The notes under the pieces are model-generated. The model was not told the origin of the DNA, searched no databases, and saw only the letters and a program-made list of their open reading frames with translations. From NCBI GenBank assembly GCA_965178125.1, contig OZ237767.1, positions 124,001 to 188,000 of the forward strand: a DNA stretch of 64,000 nucleotides, in the 5' to 3' direction. This document shows, one piece after another, positions 32,717-44,918 of the stretch. Both the position numbers and the translations under genes were made by a program. Positions within the stretch are counted from its first letter, which is position 1. Each line of letters opens with the position of its first letter. Source of the stretch: Bilabrum cf. latius (lineage: Eukaryota; Bigyra: Bicosoecida; Bigyra; Bicosoecida).

Positions 32717-35700
32717 ATGCGATAGGCGCGGCTCCAAGCAGATGGAGTTCCTCCATGGGTAGTGTAGCCACCACCGACGGACAAAAGCGCGCAGCGCACA
32801 ATCGATCAATGTTTGAATTCAAAATTGCAAAAATTCGCGTCGGGCAAGGTGCTAGCTGCCCAAGTCGCAAGTAAAGGAGCTACCGCGCTCCTGGCAACAT
32901 GCGGCTAGTGGGTGCAGCAGATCGAGCGATCGCACGGATGGGCCGCAAGGGCATTGCATCGCGGACGTTTTGTGCAAGCAGATGCCGACCACCTAAACAA
33001 AGCGCTTGGCCAGCTGAGTAACGCGGCATGGCGAGGCATCGGAGCTGCCGCGATGGAATACCCACAGCAAGCAGCCGAGCACCCCACACTCGGGGCAGCG
33101 GCACTCGCAACCAGAATGATAGCGGCTGATGGACAGGCTGCCTCTCAGGCAACGCACAGAACTGTGCATCAGCTCCTTATGGCCACTGCATCAGTCCAGA
33201 GACTCGCGCAGCAGCAGCACAGTAGCCCGGGGATGTTGGGAGCAGGAGGGGCTTCCATCGCGAGAGCCACAGCGGAACTTGTGCAATTGCGCGGCGCCAC
33301 TGCAAACTCGCTGGTCGATGCGGAACTCGCGACCGTGCGCGGCCTCCGAGTCGCGCGGGAGCTGGCCAGGCGGTGCAGGGAGGAGGCACTCTCGGTATCG
33401 AACCTGGGACTGGGCGGACGTAAAGCGGGCAGCAAGTCGGCGGCAAGAAGGCGGATGGCCGCGTTCAGGCTGGTGCTGAGCGGTTTCCTCGAAGCATCTG
33501 CCTCGCAGCTGGGGTGTCACCAGTCCGTGTCGGCGGCGCAGGCAGCTCGCATCATGCAGCAGGGGCGAAGGGCGGGTGCATCGCACGGTGCTGCACCGGA
33601 TGCGGACCGGGCAGAGCCTGGGAAAGGCGGTGTGGACGCCTTGTTCCGGTTTATGGCCGGCACCCACGACTCGCGCTCGCCGCCGCACGTGGGATCAGAC
33701 GCGGTGCGGGCCCTTCTGCGCGATGCCAGCGATTCGCACTCAGATTGCGTCCCAGAGGCCCTCGCGGTCGCCAGAGGCGCGCTTGGTTCGGCAGATCTTG
33801 CGCTGCAATGCGCTGCGTACGCGGGCTGTGACCTGTCGGAATCACTCGGAATAGATTCTCGGTCTGTGGCCAGGCTGGCAGGGCCAGCGTAGGTTCCGCT
33901 GCTGCTTGGCACCGCGCAATCGCTGGCCTCGACCGGGTGTCCGGCGCACGCGGCTGTTGCGGCCGCCGCAAGTGTGACGAGTGGCCTGGGTTGGGGCATA
34001 CCAGCCGCGACGCAAACGGTCCCAGCGGAGAAGGCAGGCACTGGCGAGGGCGCAACCAGAGGTCGGTCGAAGGATGGGCGGGGGACTAGCACGGGCACGG
34101 GCAGGGGCAGGGGCACGGTTAGGGGCAGGGGCAGAGGCAGAGGCAGAGGCGGGGGGGGAGGCAGGGGGGGACCTAAAGCACGGGACAGCCCAAGAAGAGG
34201 CATCGGCCTCAGGCATTAGCTCAAGGCGGAAGGCAGATCGAAGGAGAGCCAAGAGGCCGATACGGAGGAGACTGCAAGCACCGCCAGCACCTCAGCTCGG
34301 GACGGCGCTGTCAAGGACTCGGAGCGGATAATGTGGAGCTGCGGCCCCATCAGGGAACAAGCAGCCCGAATGCTGGGAGCTCTGGTGGGTGTGCTCGAGT
34401 CGCAGAGCAGTGCAATGCACCCCAAGGACGGCACTCAGCAGCAGCAGCAGCAGCCAGTCGTCGACCCCCTAAGAATGGTGGCAACCCTGCAGCTGCTGGG
34501 CTCGATCGATGCCAGGGCGGGCGGTGGTGCGAGAGGAGATGCAGGCAGGGTTAGCAAGAGAAAGGGGCAGCGTAAATCTAGGAGAGGCAGATCGGATCCA
34601 GTCAGGGAACAAAGTTCCAAGGCCTGGGATCTTGGCCTGACGCCGGCATCCCAAGCCGCCCCCCACCGCCCTAGACCACAGGTCCAGCACAAGCCAAGGC
34701 ACAGCCCCATTCCCACGGGATTCGAATTGAAATCAGAGTCGTCAGCAGCAGCTGCTGCAGCACGACCGGCCGCATCCCTTGCGTCAGGAGATGCTGCGGG
34801 GTCTAACACGCCGCTGCTGCTGGCGGACAGAGTGCCCACTGCATTCGCTTCGCTGCCGGTGCCATCCCCTTTGCCGTGCATTCGAGCCGAAGCAACCTTG
34901 CGAGCACACGGTGAAATGCATGGCAGTGCAAAGGGGGGGCATGGCTCTAAGCAGAAGGCCTTGGAGGAGGCAAGTCGGGGCAAGGCGTGGCCTGCAGTGA
35001 CCCTGGACGGCTGCAACGTCCTCGTTCTGCTCTGCGCAAAGGCCGGTATTCAGGTGCATTGCACGGCAATTGGGATGGAGGCTACCAAATAGCACGTAAT
35101 ATCGGCGATAAGTCAGACCGCAAGCAGGGAAGACTCTATGCCGGTGCTCGGCGCCAAGGCAAGCGCGGACCGTGGCAGCTCGCAGCCGGCAAAAGCGATT
35201 CAGAAGAGCAAAGCCAAAGGTGGATCGGGCGCCGGGTCCTCATCGAGTCGTTCTGGCCGGTCACACATGTCGTGGCAGGAGACCCAGAGACAGGGACAGA
35301 AGAGTAAAAACAGGAGGCTGCCGGGCTAGGTGACGGCTGCCCTGGCGCGGGCTCACGAGGGCCTCAAAACCAGCGGCCCCTGGCTGACAGCGGCTGCATC
35401 TGCCCTACGCTGCAACGTCCTCGCCGCCTGTTTGGCGGGTCATACCGGCGTGAGTCACGCACAGGTGGAAGGCATGGACCTGCTAGACAGGGGCGCAGCG
35501 ACGGCAATCAGGGGACTGTCCGTGCGTGCCGCCCTGGTGCTTGGGGGCCTGGCCTCTGCTTCCAGGCGGATGGCCAGCTAGCTGTAGCACCTCAAAGAAA
35601 TCTCGGCGCAGTGCCGCCGCTGCCGGCCTCTGAACCTGCTCATGGCAGGCTGCGACCGCTTCGCCGGGTCGGTCGAAGCCTCACTGCAGTGGATGAGCGC

Positions 35701-38700
35701 GGGTGCGAGCCTGGATGCAGCCGTGATGCTGGGCGCGGTTCTTCAGGCAGGGAACAAGCAGCAGAGGTCCGACGCGGCAGACGTGGCGAGGCCCGTGCTC
35801 ATGCTCGCTGGCGTGTTGTCCGGGTGCGTGGCACAGCTAGTCGATCAGAAGAAGTGGAATGCTGCTGATTCTGAAGGCGGGGCTGCGGGCGAGGGTGGGG
35901 TGGTTCCGTTCCGGGTGACCGCCGGCAGGGAAGCTCCGAGCGCCGTGGCCGGAGTGCTCCGAGGATACAACGCCAGCGTTGATGACCCGGTTGCAACCGC
36001 CAAGCAGGCGGGGCCTCTCCGCATGGCGCTGCTGGCCTCCCAGGAATTGCTGCGGGTTGCTCTGCCGCTCGCCGTGGGGAGTCGGGCGGCGGGGGAACCC
36101 GAGCTGTCGCTTCTGGCAGCGAGCGGCGTTGGTGGTCCCGCCGATCTGCTGAGGGCATGTGGGCTGCCGGTTCCACCGAGCGTGCTGGCAGGGCGCTTTT
36201 CGGGCCCTCTAGACCCCTACCTATCGGTTTGGCCCGCCGGGTCCACCGGGCAGGACCTGCAGCGATGCCTCAGGGAGTGGGTGGACGGCCGCGTGAGGTG
36301 TGTGTCACTAACTGGCGTTCTGTTTTATGCTCCGAAACAGCTGCCGGCAAGGACCTGGCCTGCACATGGAACTGGTGCGGCAGGCGTAATTGCTGGAAGA
36401 GGAGGAGGAGAAGGAGGAGGCGATGCTGCGGGGGGGCCCTCGAGTGGCCAAGGTGTCCTCGCTTCCGGGGGGCGCGCTCGAGAGCCACAGGCGGGTGCAG
36501 CGGACGATGCCGAACAAGATCCAACGATTGCACCCGGCGCTTCACCCTCCACTGGATCAGCGAGCGGGCGCAGCAAGACTGCTTCGAATGAGCGCGCACC
36601 GTCTTCGGCACCGAAGCAGCGCCACATTGGCACCGCCCAGAGGAGGGTTGCCCGCGCCAGCCTGAGGTACGTATCCATCGACGGCGCCAATGTATTCGAG
36701 AGGGCCAGGCATGGCTATGTGACGAGTGCGGCAGGGGGACGCTCAGGTGGGGGTGGCAAAGTTCCGTTCGTCGATCCCAAGTGGCGGCTGCCCCTGACGG
36801 AGAGGCAGAGGGCAGTGGCACTGGTAGCGGTCAAGGCGGACGCGAAAGGCGCCGAGGGACTGTTGTCTGCGGTGGCCGTGCTTGCAGAGCGAGGGGTGCA
36901 GTGCACTGTGCTGCTGCCACAGGCCCTGCACGATCGTCTGGTGGGGTACAGGAATCAACTCGCACAGCCACAGGCTACATCTGGCGGTGATTCGAAATCA
37001 ACGCAAGAGAAGGAAACGACAAGTCCCGCAGTGAATAGCGTAAAAGCCGTTGCACGGTCATCATCTAACGCTGCAGCGAGTGAAATCGCCACGATCAGCA
37101 CTTTGCTGTCTCTTGACTGCCTGTCTGTGGTGCCTGCTGGGCAGTACGATGACCTGTACGTCATTGCGGATGCGCTCCGGCAGGACGGCTGCGTGCTCTC
37201 CAACGACAGGATGTCGGACACGATCGCAAGCGCAGGCAGGCACGGGAAGAGAGCGAGCGGTGGAAGAGACAGAGGCAGAGGCAGAGGAAAAGGCAGGGGC
37301 TCGGGACGTGGCCGCCGTGCTCACCGCCACACGACCAGGCGCGAGGCAGGCGGGAGCCGGGACGATGAGGACGCACGCAGGGCGGCAAGAATGTGGGTTA
37401 CCGCTCATAGGATCCCGTTCTCATTCTCTAGCGTGGTCAAAGCCGCAGTTTCAGGCGGTCAAACCCGTGATAGCGGCGCAGCAGCAGCAGGGCTTGGCTC
37501 GCGATTGGTTCGGGTTGTCCAGCTCCAGATGGCCCCGGATTTCAGACCGCCCGCACCTCTCAGCGGTCCATCCCGGGCTGCGATCTGCAGGGCGCTGTGG
37601 GGTAGTGACGCAGTACCCGTGCTAGGGCCTGACGAAGAGGGCGCTGGGGATTAGCCCAGAGGCCCCCTCTTGCCCGCCAAGAAGCCCACCGATGGATCCA
37701 CCGGTGGATTCGCCGGGCGGGCTCTGTCATCAGCAGCAGCTGCTGGCGCAACTGCTGGCACAAGTCGCGCCGCCGCCGCCGACAAGCATGGTGCAGCAGC
37801 TCCCGCTGGAAACCGGACGCCGTGGGCCAAGGCTGCCTCTCATGCGGCTGCGGGTCACGTGGGTCCCCCGGCCCGACCCCAGCTCAGGGCGGCACCGCTG
37901 GAAGCACCGCAGCCAGCCAAGAGAGACGCATCCAACCCTACCGGCTGGGAATCCACCGGTGGATCGGGTGCTGCCTCGGCGGGCGATGGTACCGGTGGGC
38001 AGATTGCTGCCATCCGGGAGCGGCTGCTTGGCGCAGGTGCCACTCCGCAACTGGCTGCCCCAAGCGAGGCTCTGCACCCTTCTGCTCTCGCTCATGACGT
38101 GGCGTAGGGAGTCCCTGATGGCTTGGCTGGGGCAGGCAGCGATGCCGGTGCATCTTCGCCTGGTTCGCCTGGAGGTCACACGGCTGCATCTGGCGCAGGC
38201 ATCACAGCCCCGCCAGGCCCTTAGAGAGCGCTCGGGGCGGGGGCCCATCTGTCGGGTGCATTGCACGGCGATGACGCCTATTCGGCTGCATACGCCTACC
38301 ACGAGACGGTTGACCAGTGGGCCAGCGGGGTGCTTAACCTGGGCTAGTGGGCGCCATCGCCGGGTGTCACTGGAGCTTCTGCAGGTGACGGTGGTCAGAC
38401 GGTCGGTCCTGGTCCCGACGACGAAGACCCGGCGCAGCACGAGTCTCTGGATGGCGAGATCGATGGAGATGATGGAGCCGATGAGCATGATGAGTATGGT
38501 TACGGCGATCCCGAGCCAGAGTATGCTGGCGGGGCTCTCTACGGCACGATGTCCCAAGGGCACCCAGGGCTGAGCATGGCTTCGATTAACGCGTCCGCTG
38601 TCGCTGCTGGGGCGGGCCCATGGGGAGCACATGGTGGTGGGGCTTTCTCGCCATAGATGGCCGAGTTTGCCCAGTACCAGCAGCAGGCATTCCAGCAGTT

Positions 38701-39175
38701 TCTGGCCCAGCAGCAGGCCTCGTTCCACGGTGGGCCTGGGATGGGTATCGGTATCGGAATGGGTGGAACTGGCATGGGTGGGCCTGGCATGGGTGGGCCT
38801 GGCATGGGTGGGCCTGGCATGGGTGGGCCTGGCATGGGTGGGCCTGGCATGGGTGGGCCTGGCATGGGTGGGCCTGGCATGGGTGGGCCTGGCATGGGTG
38901 GGCCTGGCATGGGTGGGCCTGGCATGGGTGGGCCTACTATGGGTGGGCCTGGCATGGGTGGGCCTGGCATGGGTGGGCCTGGCATGGGTGGGCCTGGCAT
39001 GGGTGGGCCTGGCATGGGTAGGTCCAATCAGTTCCAGCAAACCAACCCTGGTATGGAATCCTCTGGTTTAGCTAGTGACGGCAGAGGAGGTTTTTTCCTC
39101 GGTGATTCGGGTGCTAGCGTGCTACAGCCGGCCATGCCGTTCACAGGTCAAGCGAATGCTAACCCCGACGGTTAA
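32717..39175 (+). CDS. Giant NYN-domain (PIN-like, Zc3h12a-type) ribonuclease-like protein
   Basis: One uninterrupted frame of 2152 residues from the ATG at 32717 to TAA at 39173-39175, with 14 TAG codons (32723, 32765, 32906, 33890, 34217, 35090, 35327, 35579, 35585, 37652, 38105, 38222, 38345, 38654) and no TGA or TAA inside. The start is fixed because the frame becomes protein-like immediately (KSAQRTIDQCLNSKLQKF) only if TAG is sense. The NYN core lies at about residues 1315-1510: RYVSIDGANVFERARHG (first acidic strand), GVQCTVLLPQ, LSVVPAGQYDDLYVIADAL and VLSNDRMSD, matching the metal-binding Asp positions of this RNase family. An isolated TLDGCNVLVLL at about residue 760 resembles the same first strand. 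Other parts are Ala-rich helical or RG-rich (two GRGRGRG tracts), with a GMGGP repeat near the C-terminus. A role in RNA turnover is likely; substrate unknown. Confidence 0.8.
38763..39020 (+). repeat. Coding 15-bp repeat GGP-GM
   Basis: GGCATGGGTGGGCCT is repeated about 16 times with one variant unit (ACTATGGGTGGGCCT), giving GMGGPGMGGP at the C-terminal end of the NYN protein. The reverse strand is also open across the tract. Confidence 0.95.
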
Positions 39176-39409
39176 CTATTTTCATGGAGACGGTCGTTGA
39201 AGAATCCTGGGATAGCTTCCGAGACTAGGCTTTGCCATGCCTGCTTATCCACTCTGATTCACACCCGCAGTCACTTACAAATCCTTGGGCTGTGTCCAGC
39301 CCAGGGGTCCTGCCGTTTGATCTACATTAGGCTACAGTTATCTAAGGTCTCAAGCAGTCCTGGTCTCGGGTGCCAAAATCGTTAACAGCGTTAACCAGTT
39401 AAGCCCTGA

Positions 39410-39960
39410 TAACGCGATTACGATGGTCGTGTGCCCCGATGACGACCATCGTTACAAAACTGCAACCTAGGCCTGCAGCCGCAATAGCCATACGCTAGGC
39501 CTAGGTTGCAGTTTTCGGCGTGAATGACCGCTCGATGGACTGGGGCTTCTTGGGCTTGTCTGCGGCAGACAGTCTGCCCCCAGGGAGCTTCCAGCTGCAC
39601 CTTTCATAAGCTGCTTGGCAGCTGTCACTTCTTTGCGGTCCTTCCTGCCCCGCTCGTACGCATCAGGTGGCTAAATGATTCGTAGGGTCCCCGCGTGCAG
39701 AACGTAGACAATGCCAGGGCAGGAGCTCAGAATGCATCATCCGTAGTTCTCGATGAGCCATACTGCACCAAAGTAGCGGGAAACCTCGGTCTCACCGAGT
39801 GCTTTCGTGATCTTGATGCCCAGGGCCTTGATCTTGTCGAGGATTCCACCAGGTTGTATCGCCTGCACACCATGCACGTATGCAGGAGCTTGTCAGCTGG
39901 GATAAAGTTGAACATTACAGCCGCCGCCATCTTGGGGGTGATAGTCATGCTTCTTCCGTT
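39410..39960 (-). pseudogene. Possible small decayed gene
   Basis: On the minus strand, FNFIPADKLLHTCMV is followed in another frame by PGGILDKIKALGIKITKALG with a donor-like GTGAGA, and then by GIVYVLHAGTLRII-TAG-PPDAYERGRKDRKEV down to a TAA. Each block looks coding, but the frame changes with no clear intron between the first two. I recognise no family. A broken gene, or one with an unusual exon pattern, are both possible. Confidence 0.3.
39421..39515. repeat. Two adjacent perfect hairpins
   Basis: 39421-39430 pairs with 39442-39451 (10 bp, CGATGGTCGT). Right next to it 39456-39474 pairs with 39497-39515 (19 bp without mismatch, AAAACTGCAACCTAGGCCT), with a 22-nt loop. The pair lies between the NYN gene and the possible decayed minus-strand gene. 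A structured RNA or a short foldback element would fit. Confidence 0.9.
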
Positions 39961-40024
39961 TTCTCGTTCGGCATGGTTTTCGCCAGCGTTGCCAACCAGT
40001 GGCGAGCCGTACTTTCACCCCGTG

Positions 40025-40276
40025 AGAGAAACTGGCGAACGCTGCCCCTCAGCGCCCGAATAGCACGCGGCTTGATTGCCGCTCGAGTCTAATTGTGACC
40101 TCTCAACTTCCACATCCGCATGTGGTCGGTGATCCGATCCCCCTGATCCGAGTCACTCGTCACACATGCCCAACCCACACCTGCCCGGCCTGTGCCTCCC
40201 CCTTCCTATCCGCCTCATCAACCCAATGACCCCACCGATCATCTTCTCTTCCACCATTTCCTCCCCCGTTCCGGTG
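40025..40276 (+). repeat. Inverted repeat, left arm
   Basis: The segment with CACGCGGCTTGATTGCCGCT, then CTAATTGTGACCTCTCAACT and CACCTGCCCGGCCTGT, recurs in reverse complement at 44919-45180 with roughly 80-90 percent identity by eye. The arms flank the long-repeat surface-protein gene. Minus-strand frames through this arm include VARWAQDPLEEQAQM, but no family is recognised. Confidence 0.85.
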
Positions 40277-41440
40277 AACCGTCGTCCCCCCCTCCCTTTG
40301 CTCTACCCTCCCCCCCCTAGCTGCCCTCTCTCTCTCTCTCTCTCTCTCGCACTCCTCCGCATCGCTACGTCGCATCTGAGCCTGCTCCTCGAGCGGGTCC
40401 TGCGCCCACCGAGCGACCTCAATCTCAGAGACCTTGCTGGCCTCACCAACTATTTGTCCCTGAGGCAAATGTCCACAATCTGGGTGAACGAACGGAATAT
40501 CCCCTCCAAGCACTTGAAACCCGTGATGCAAGCTTGATATTGTTGCTTGCTGCATAGTCAGAGTAGGGTAGTGCACCTGCAAGAGGGTTAAGTTCATCGA
40601 GGTGGCGCGTGCCATCCAGCTGGCTCTTTGGCAATCTCTTGGCTAGCACACTGATTCCTTGTGCGCCCATGTAACTCAGTTGAGTCATCTATGCTATGGT
40701 TGAGCTCTTTCCGAGCTCGCTTGGTCCTCCTACCCATGTGCTTCCTTCCTGCGTGCCGAGCAAAATCCAATCTGAGGCATCTCGTTCCCGCCTACGCAGT
40801 GCTAATTGACACATAAACACCAAAATCGAAGTTATACAACATACAAATATACCACCCACTTAATTTAAGGCCTACTTCCTTGGTTTTGTGTGGGGAAAAT
40901 TAGATTAGGCTTATTGGAAACCTGCGAGCACGCCGAAATTCATACCAGTTCAGCCAATATGGCGCGTGGTAACTAGCAGCAACCCTCGTGGACTCCAGCC
41001 TCATCCTATCCAAACTTTGGATCTGCTAACCTACAACTCTCGCACATGCATTCAAACTTCAAATCGCCTGCACAAACGCCGCACCGCCATTCTCCACCCA
41101 TCGCGACCGCCGCGCCAGCTCACTAGTCTACACTCTACTCACTACACCTGACCCCGACCGCACGCTCCTTCGCCCGATGCGTCACATTTGTTGTAGTTCC
41201 TCAAATAGCGTCCAACGCGCGATCTCAGAGACCACATTGGCCTTACCAACATATGAGTAGGATCTCAAGTGATAGATCGGAGGACAAAACATCATGATTG
41301 TACTCTACAACTAAGGTATAAAGTAAGCTTGTGATGTTAAATTGTTGAAGGATGCGTAAGCGGTGAGACCAGAGGGGGAAAACGTGTGGGATTCGGACCG
41401 ACAGGGCCTAGCGGGAGATGACTAGTCACCCTAGGTGCCA
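40277..41440. other. Repeat-derived spacer with (CT)n tract
   Basis: Contains a CT dinucleotide run at about 40326-40350. It also has the block TCTCAGAGACC-TTGCTGGCC-TCACCAAC near 40421, which recurs in altered form near 41224 and in reverse complement near 45258. No confident gene is present. The region before 41441 may contain an untranslated or very short first exon of the next gene. Confidence 0.5.
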
Positions 41441-44400
41441 ATGGGTGGAGGGCCATTAGTGGGTGGACACACTGTGACAGTCAAGATTCTTTCACTTTCG
41501 TGTTCATCGCAGCCAGAGGCCAACATGATCTCTGAAGATGGAATACTTCCAACTCAAATAAATCCTATGAGGGTAAATAAAACCAATACTGTTGCGCCAG
41601 ACACTAGGGTACCTGTAGCTGAGAGGGCGGGGAAACGTCCAAATATCGTTGGCTGCCTTGCCGTGATCGTTTCTGGGCTGCTCATGGCTGCCATTGCCAC
41701 TGCAATAGCTATTTCTGTAGGTTCAAATGAGAACGCTTCAATTGGTCTCGATTAGGAAGAAGAGACAAGTCTGACGGGCTCCCAGCTGCAAAATGCATCC
41801 TGCCCGTCAACAGCGGATCGAGCTTCCAAGTCTATAATGTACAGCGCATACGTGCGTGTGCAGTACACAATTGAAGGCAATACTACTGGATGCAACGATA
41901 GCGTTGTAATTGCAAACGCCAGCGCAATATCCTACGAGGTACCAGAAGACCGGATTCTTGTCCAGTTCACCCATGGCACTACTAGTATGTCGCGTGTGTT
42001 ACGAGCGCCTCGTCGAGCTCAGGAAGGTGCAGACGCAAATCTCCGCATGATCTAGTATATCCTTGCCACTGATCAAGATGAAGCTTTCGCTATTCGCGAG
42101 CGTGTACAAACCGTAATTCAGGATGGCACAATCGCAGAAGCATTAGCACGAGTCCTACCAGGAACCACATTCCGAGGGACAAACGACGAAGGCAAACTGG
42201 ATATTACAAACGGGACGGTAGTAAACAACTTATCAGATTCACCACGTGCCATATCGAGTCCCAACAGCTCAAAATCGCCCAACGTCACGGCCAGCCCCAG
42301 CCCCACGCCCAGCCCCAGCTACAGCAACAGCCCCACGCCCAGCGTCACGGCCAGCCCCAGCTTCAGCAACAGCCCCACGCCCAGCGTCATGGCAAGACCA
42401 AGCGTCACGGCCAGCCCCAGCTTCAGCAACAGCCCCACGCCCAGCGTCACGGCCAGCCCCAGCTTCAGCAACAGCCCCACGCCCAGCGTCACGGCCAGCC
42501 CCAGCTTCAGCAACAGCCCCACGCCCAGCGTCACGGCCAGCCCCAGCTTCAGCAACAGCCCCACGCCCAGCGTCACGGCCAGCCCCAGCTTCAGCAACAG
42601 CCCCACGCCCAGCGTCACGGCCAGCCCCAGCTTCAGCAACAGCCCCACGCCCAGCGTCACGGCCAGCCCCACGCCCAGCGTCACGGCCAGCCCCAGCGTC
42701 ACGGCCAGCCCCACGCCCAGCGTCACGGCCAGCCCCAGCTTCAGCAACAGCCCCACGCCCAGCGTCACGGCCAGCCCCAGCTTCAGCAACAGCCCCACGC
42801 CCAGCGTCACGGCCAGCCCCAGCTTCAGCAACAGCCCCACGCCCAGCGTCACGGCCAGCCCCAGCTTCAGCAACAGCCCCACGCCCAGCGTCACGGCCAG
42901 CCCCAGCTTCAGCAACAGCCCCACGCCCAGCGTCACGGCCAGCCCCACGCCCAGCGTCACGGCCAGCCCCAGCTTCAGCAACAGCCCCACGCCCAGCGTC
43001 ACGGCCAGCCCCAGCTTCAGCAACAGCCCCACGCCCAGCGTCACGGCCAGCCCCAGCTTCAGCAACAGCCCCACGCCCAGCGTCACGGCTAGCCCCAGCT
43101 TCAGCAACAGCCCCACGCCCAGCGTCACGGCCAGCCCCAGCTTCAGCAACAGCCCCGCGCCCAGCGTCACGGCCAGCCCCAGCTTCAGCAACAGCCCCAC
43201 GCCCAGCGTCACGGCCAGCCCCACGCCCAGCGTCACGGCCAGCCCCAGCTTCAGCAACAGCCCCACGCCCAGCGTCACGGCTAGCCCCAGCTTCAGCAAC
43301 AGCCCCACGCCCAGCGTCACGGCCAGCCCCAGCTTCAGCAACAGCCCCACGCCCAGCGTCACGGCCAGCCCCAGCTTCAGCAACAGCCCCACGCCCAGCG
43401 TCACGGCCAGCCCCAGCTTCAGCAACAGCCCCACGCCCAGCGTCACGGCCAGCCCCAGCTTCAGCAACAGCCCCACGCCCAGCGTCACGGCCAGCCCCAC
43501 GCCCAGCGTCACGCCCAGCCCCACGCCCAGCGTCACGGCCAGCCCCAGCTTCAGCAACAGCCCCACGCCCAGCGTCACGGCCAGCCCCAGCTACAGCAAC
43601 AGCCCCACGCCCAGCGTCACGGCCAGCCCCAGCTTCAGCAACAGCCCCACGCCCAGCGTCACGGCCAGCCCCAGCTTCAGCAACAGCCCCACGCCCAGCG
43701 TCACGGCCAGCCCCAGCTTCAGCAACAGCCCCACGCCCAGCGTCACGGCCAGCCCCAGCTTCAGCAACAGCCCCACGCCCAGCGTCACGGCCAGCCCCAG
43801 CTTCAGCAACAGCCCCACGCCCAGCGTCACGGCCAGCCCCAGCTTCAGCAACAGCCCCACGCCCAGCGTCACGGCCAGCCCCACGCCCAGCGTCACGGCC
43901 AGCCCCAGCTTCAGCAACAGCCCCACGCCCAGCGTCACGGCCAGCCCCAGCTTCAGCAACAGCCCCACGCCCAGCGTCACGGCCAGCCCCAGCTTCAGCA
44001 ACAGCCCCACGCCCAGCGTCACGGCCAGCCCCAGCTTCAGCAACAGCCCCACGCCCAGCGTCACGGCCAGCCCCACGCCGAGCGTCACGGCCAGCCCCAG
44101 CTTCAGCAACAGCCCCACGCCCAGCGTCACGGCCAGCCCCAGCTTCAGCAACAGCCCCACGCCCAGCGTCACGGCCAGCCCCAGCTTCAGCAACAGCCCC
44201 ACGCCCAGCGTCACGGCCAGCCCCAGCTTCAGCAACAGCCCCACGCCCAGCGTCACGGCCAGCCCCAGCTTCAGCAACAGCCCCACGCCCAGCGTCACGG
44301 CCAGCCCCAGCTTCAGCAACAGCCCCACGCCCAGCGTCACGGCCAGCCCCAGCTTCAGCAACAGCCCCACGCCCAGCGTCACGGCCAGCCCCAGCTTCAG

Positions 44401-44716
44401 CAACAGCCCCACGCCCAGCGTCACGGCCAGCCCCAGCTTCAGCAACAGCCCCACGCCCAGCGTCACGGCCAGCCCCAGCTTCAGCAACAGCCCCACGCCC
44501 AGCGTCACGGCCAGCCCCAGCTTCAGCAACAGCCCCACGCCCAGCTTCAGCAACAGCCCCACGCCCAGCTTCAGCAACAGCCCCACGCCCAGCGTCACGG
44601 CCAGCCCCAGCTTCAGCAACAGCCCCACGCCCAGCGTCACGGCCAGTCCCAGCTTCAGCAACAGCCCCACGCCCAGCGTCACGGCCAGCCCCAGCTTCAG
44701 CAACAGCCCCAATTAA
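41441..44716 (+). CDS. Membrane-anchored protein with very long Ser/Pro/Thr repeat stalk
   Basis: A frame from about the ATG at 41441 (an ATG at 41528 after a spliced acceptor is the alternative start) to TAA at 44714-44716, about 1090 residues, with TAG at 41753 and 42053. Layout: short cytosolic segment, one hydrophobic helix IVGCLAVIVSGLLMAAIATA (about residues 68-90), then about 200 residues with many NxS/T sequons (NASCPST, GNTTGCNDS, NGTVVNNLS). The remaining about 800 residues consist of a 14-residue repeat SVTASPSFSNSPTP. The plan is that of the gene at 6099-9277 but without its C-terminal propeller-like domain. A heavily glycosylated cell-surface stalk is the natural inference. No recognised enzyme or adhesion domain is present. 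Confidence 0.7.
42286..44712 (+). repeat. 42-bp coding repeat array, about 2.4 kb
   Basis: About 56 units of AGCGTCACGGCC, AGCCCCAGCTTCAGC, AACAGCCCCACGCCC follow one another with very few base changes. Occasional short units lack the SFSNSP part. The unit length is a multiple of three, and the array is free of stop codons in several frames on both strands. Near-identity at the DNA level indicates recent expansion or homogenisation. Confidence 0.97.
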
Positions 44717-44918
44717 GTTTGTCTTTGGTGAGGCTATCAATTGCTTTGATATGTAGGACGCGCGGTTTGTGCAGGACCCCTTCGAGGTGTAGGCTCATGT
44801 GCGACGTAGCGATGCGAAGGAGCAAGTTAGAGAGCGCGGCTAGGGTGGAAAGTACAGGAGCGTCGCTGGTGGGCGAAGGGAGGAGGATGGAGCAGGCTCA
44901 GCAGTGGGAGATGTTCTA

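Noticed and set aside
38539-39040. Minus-strand frames with PMPGPP and THARP repeats
   Set aside because: They are the antisense of the GMGGP coding repeat of the NYN gene and have no unique flanking coding sequence.
40160-40615. A retroelement polyprotein on the minus strand
   Set aside because: The frame is short, with no reverse transcriptase, protease or integrase motif, and overlaps the inverted-repeat arm.
42269-44740. Long minus-strand and alternative-frame open frames through the 42-bp array
   Set aside because: They are by-products of a stop-free repeat. Only the plus frame joins to a unique N-terminal region with a membrane helix and glycosylation sequons.
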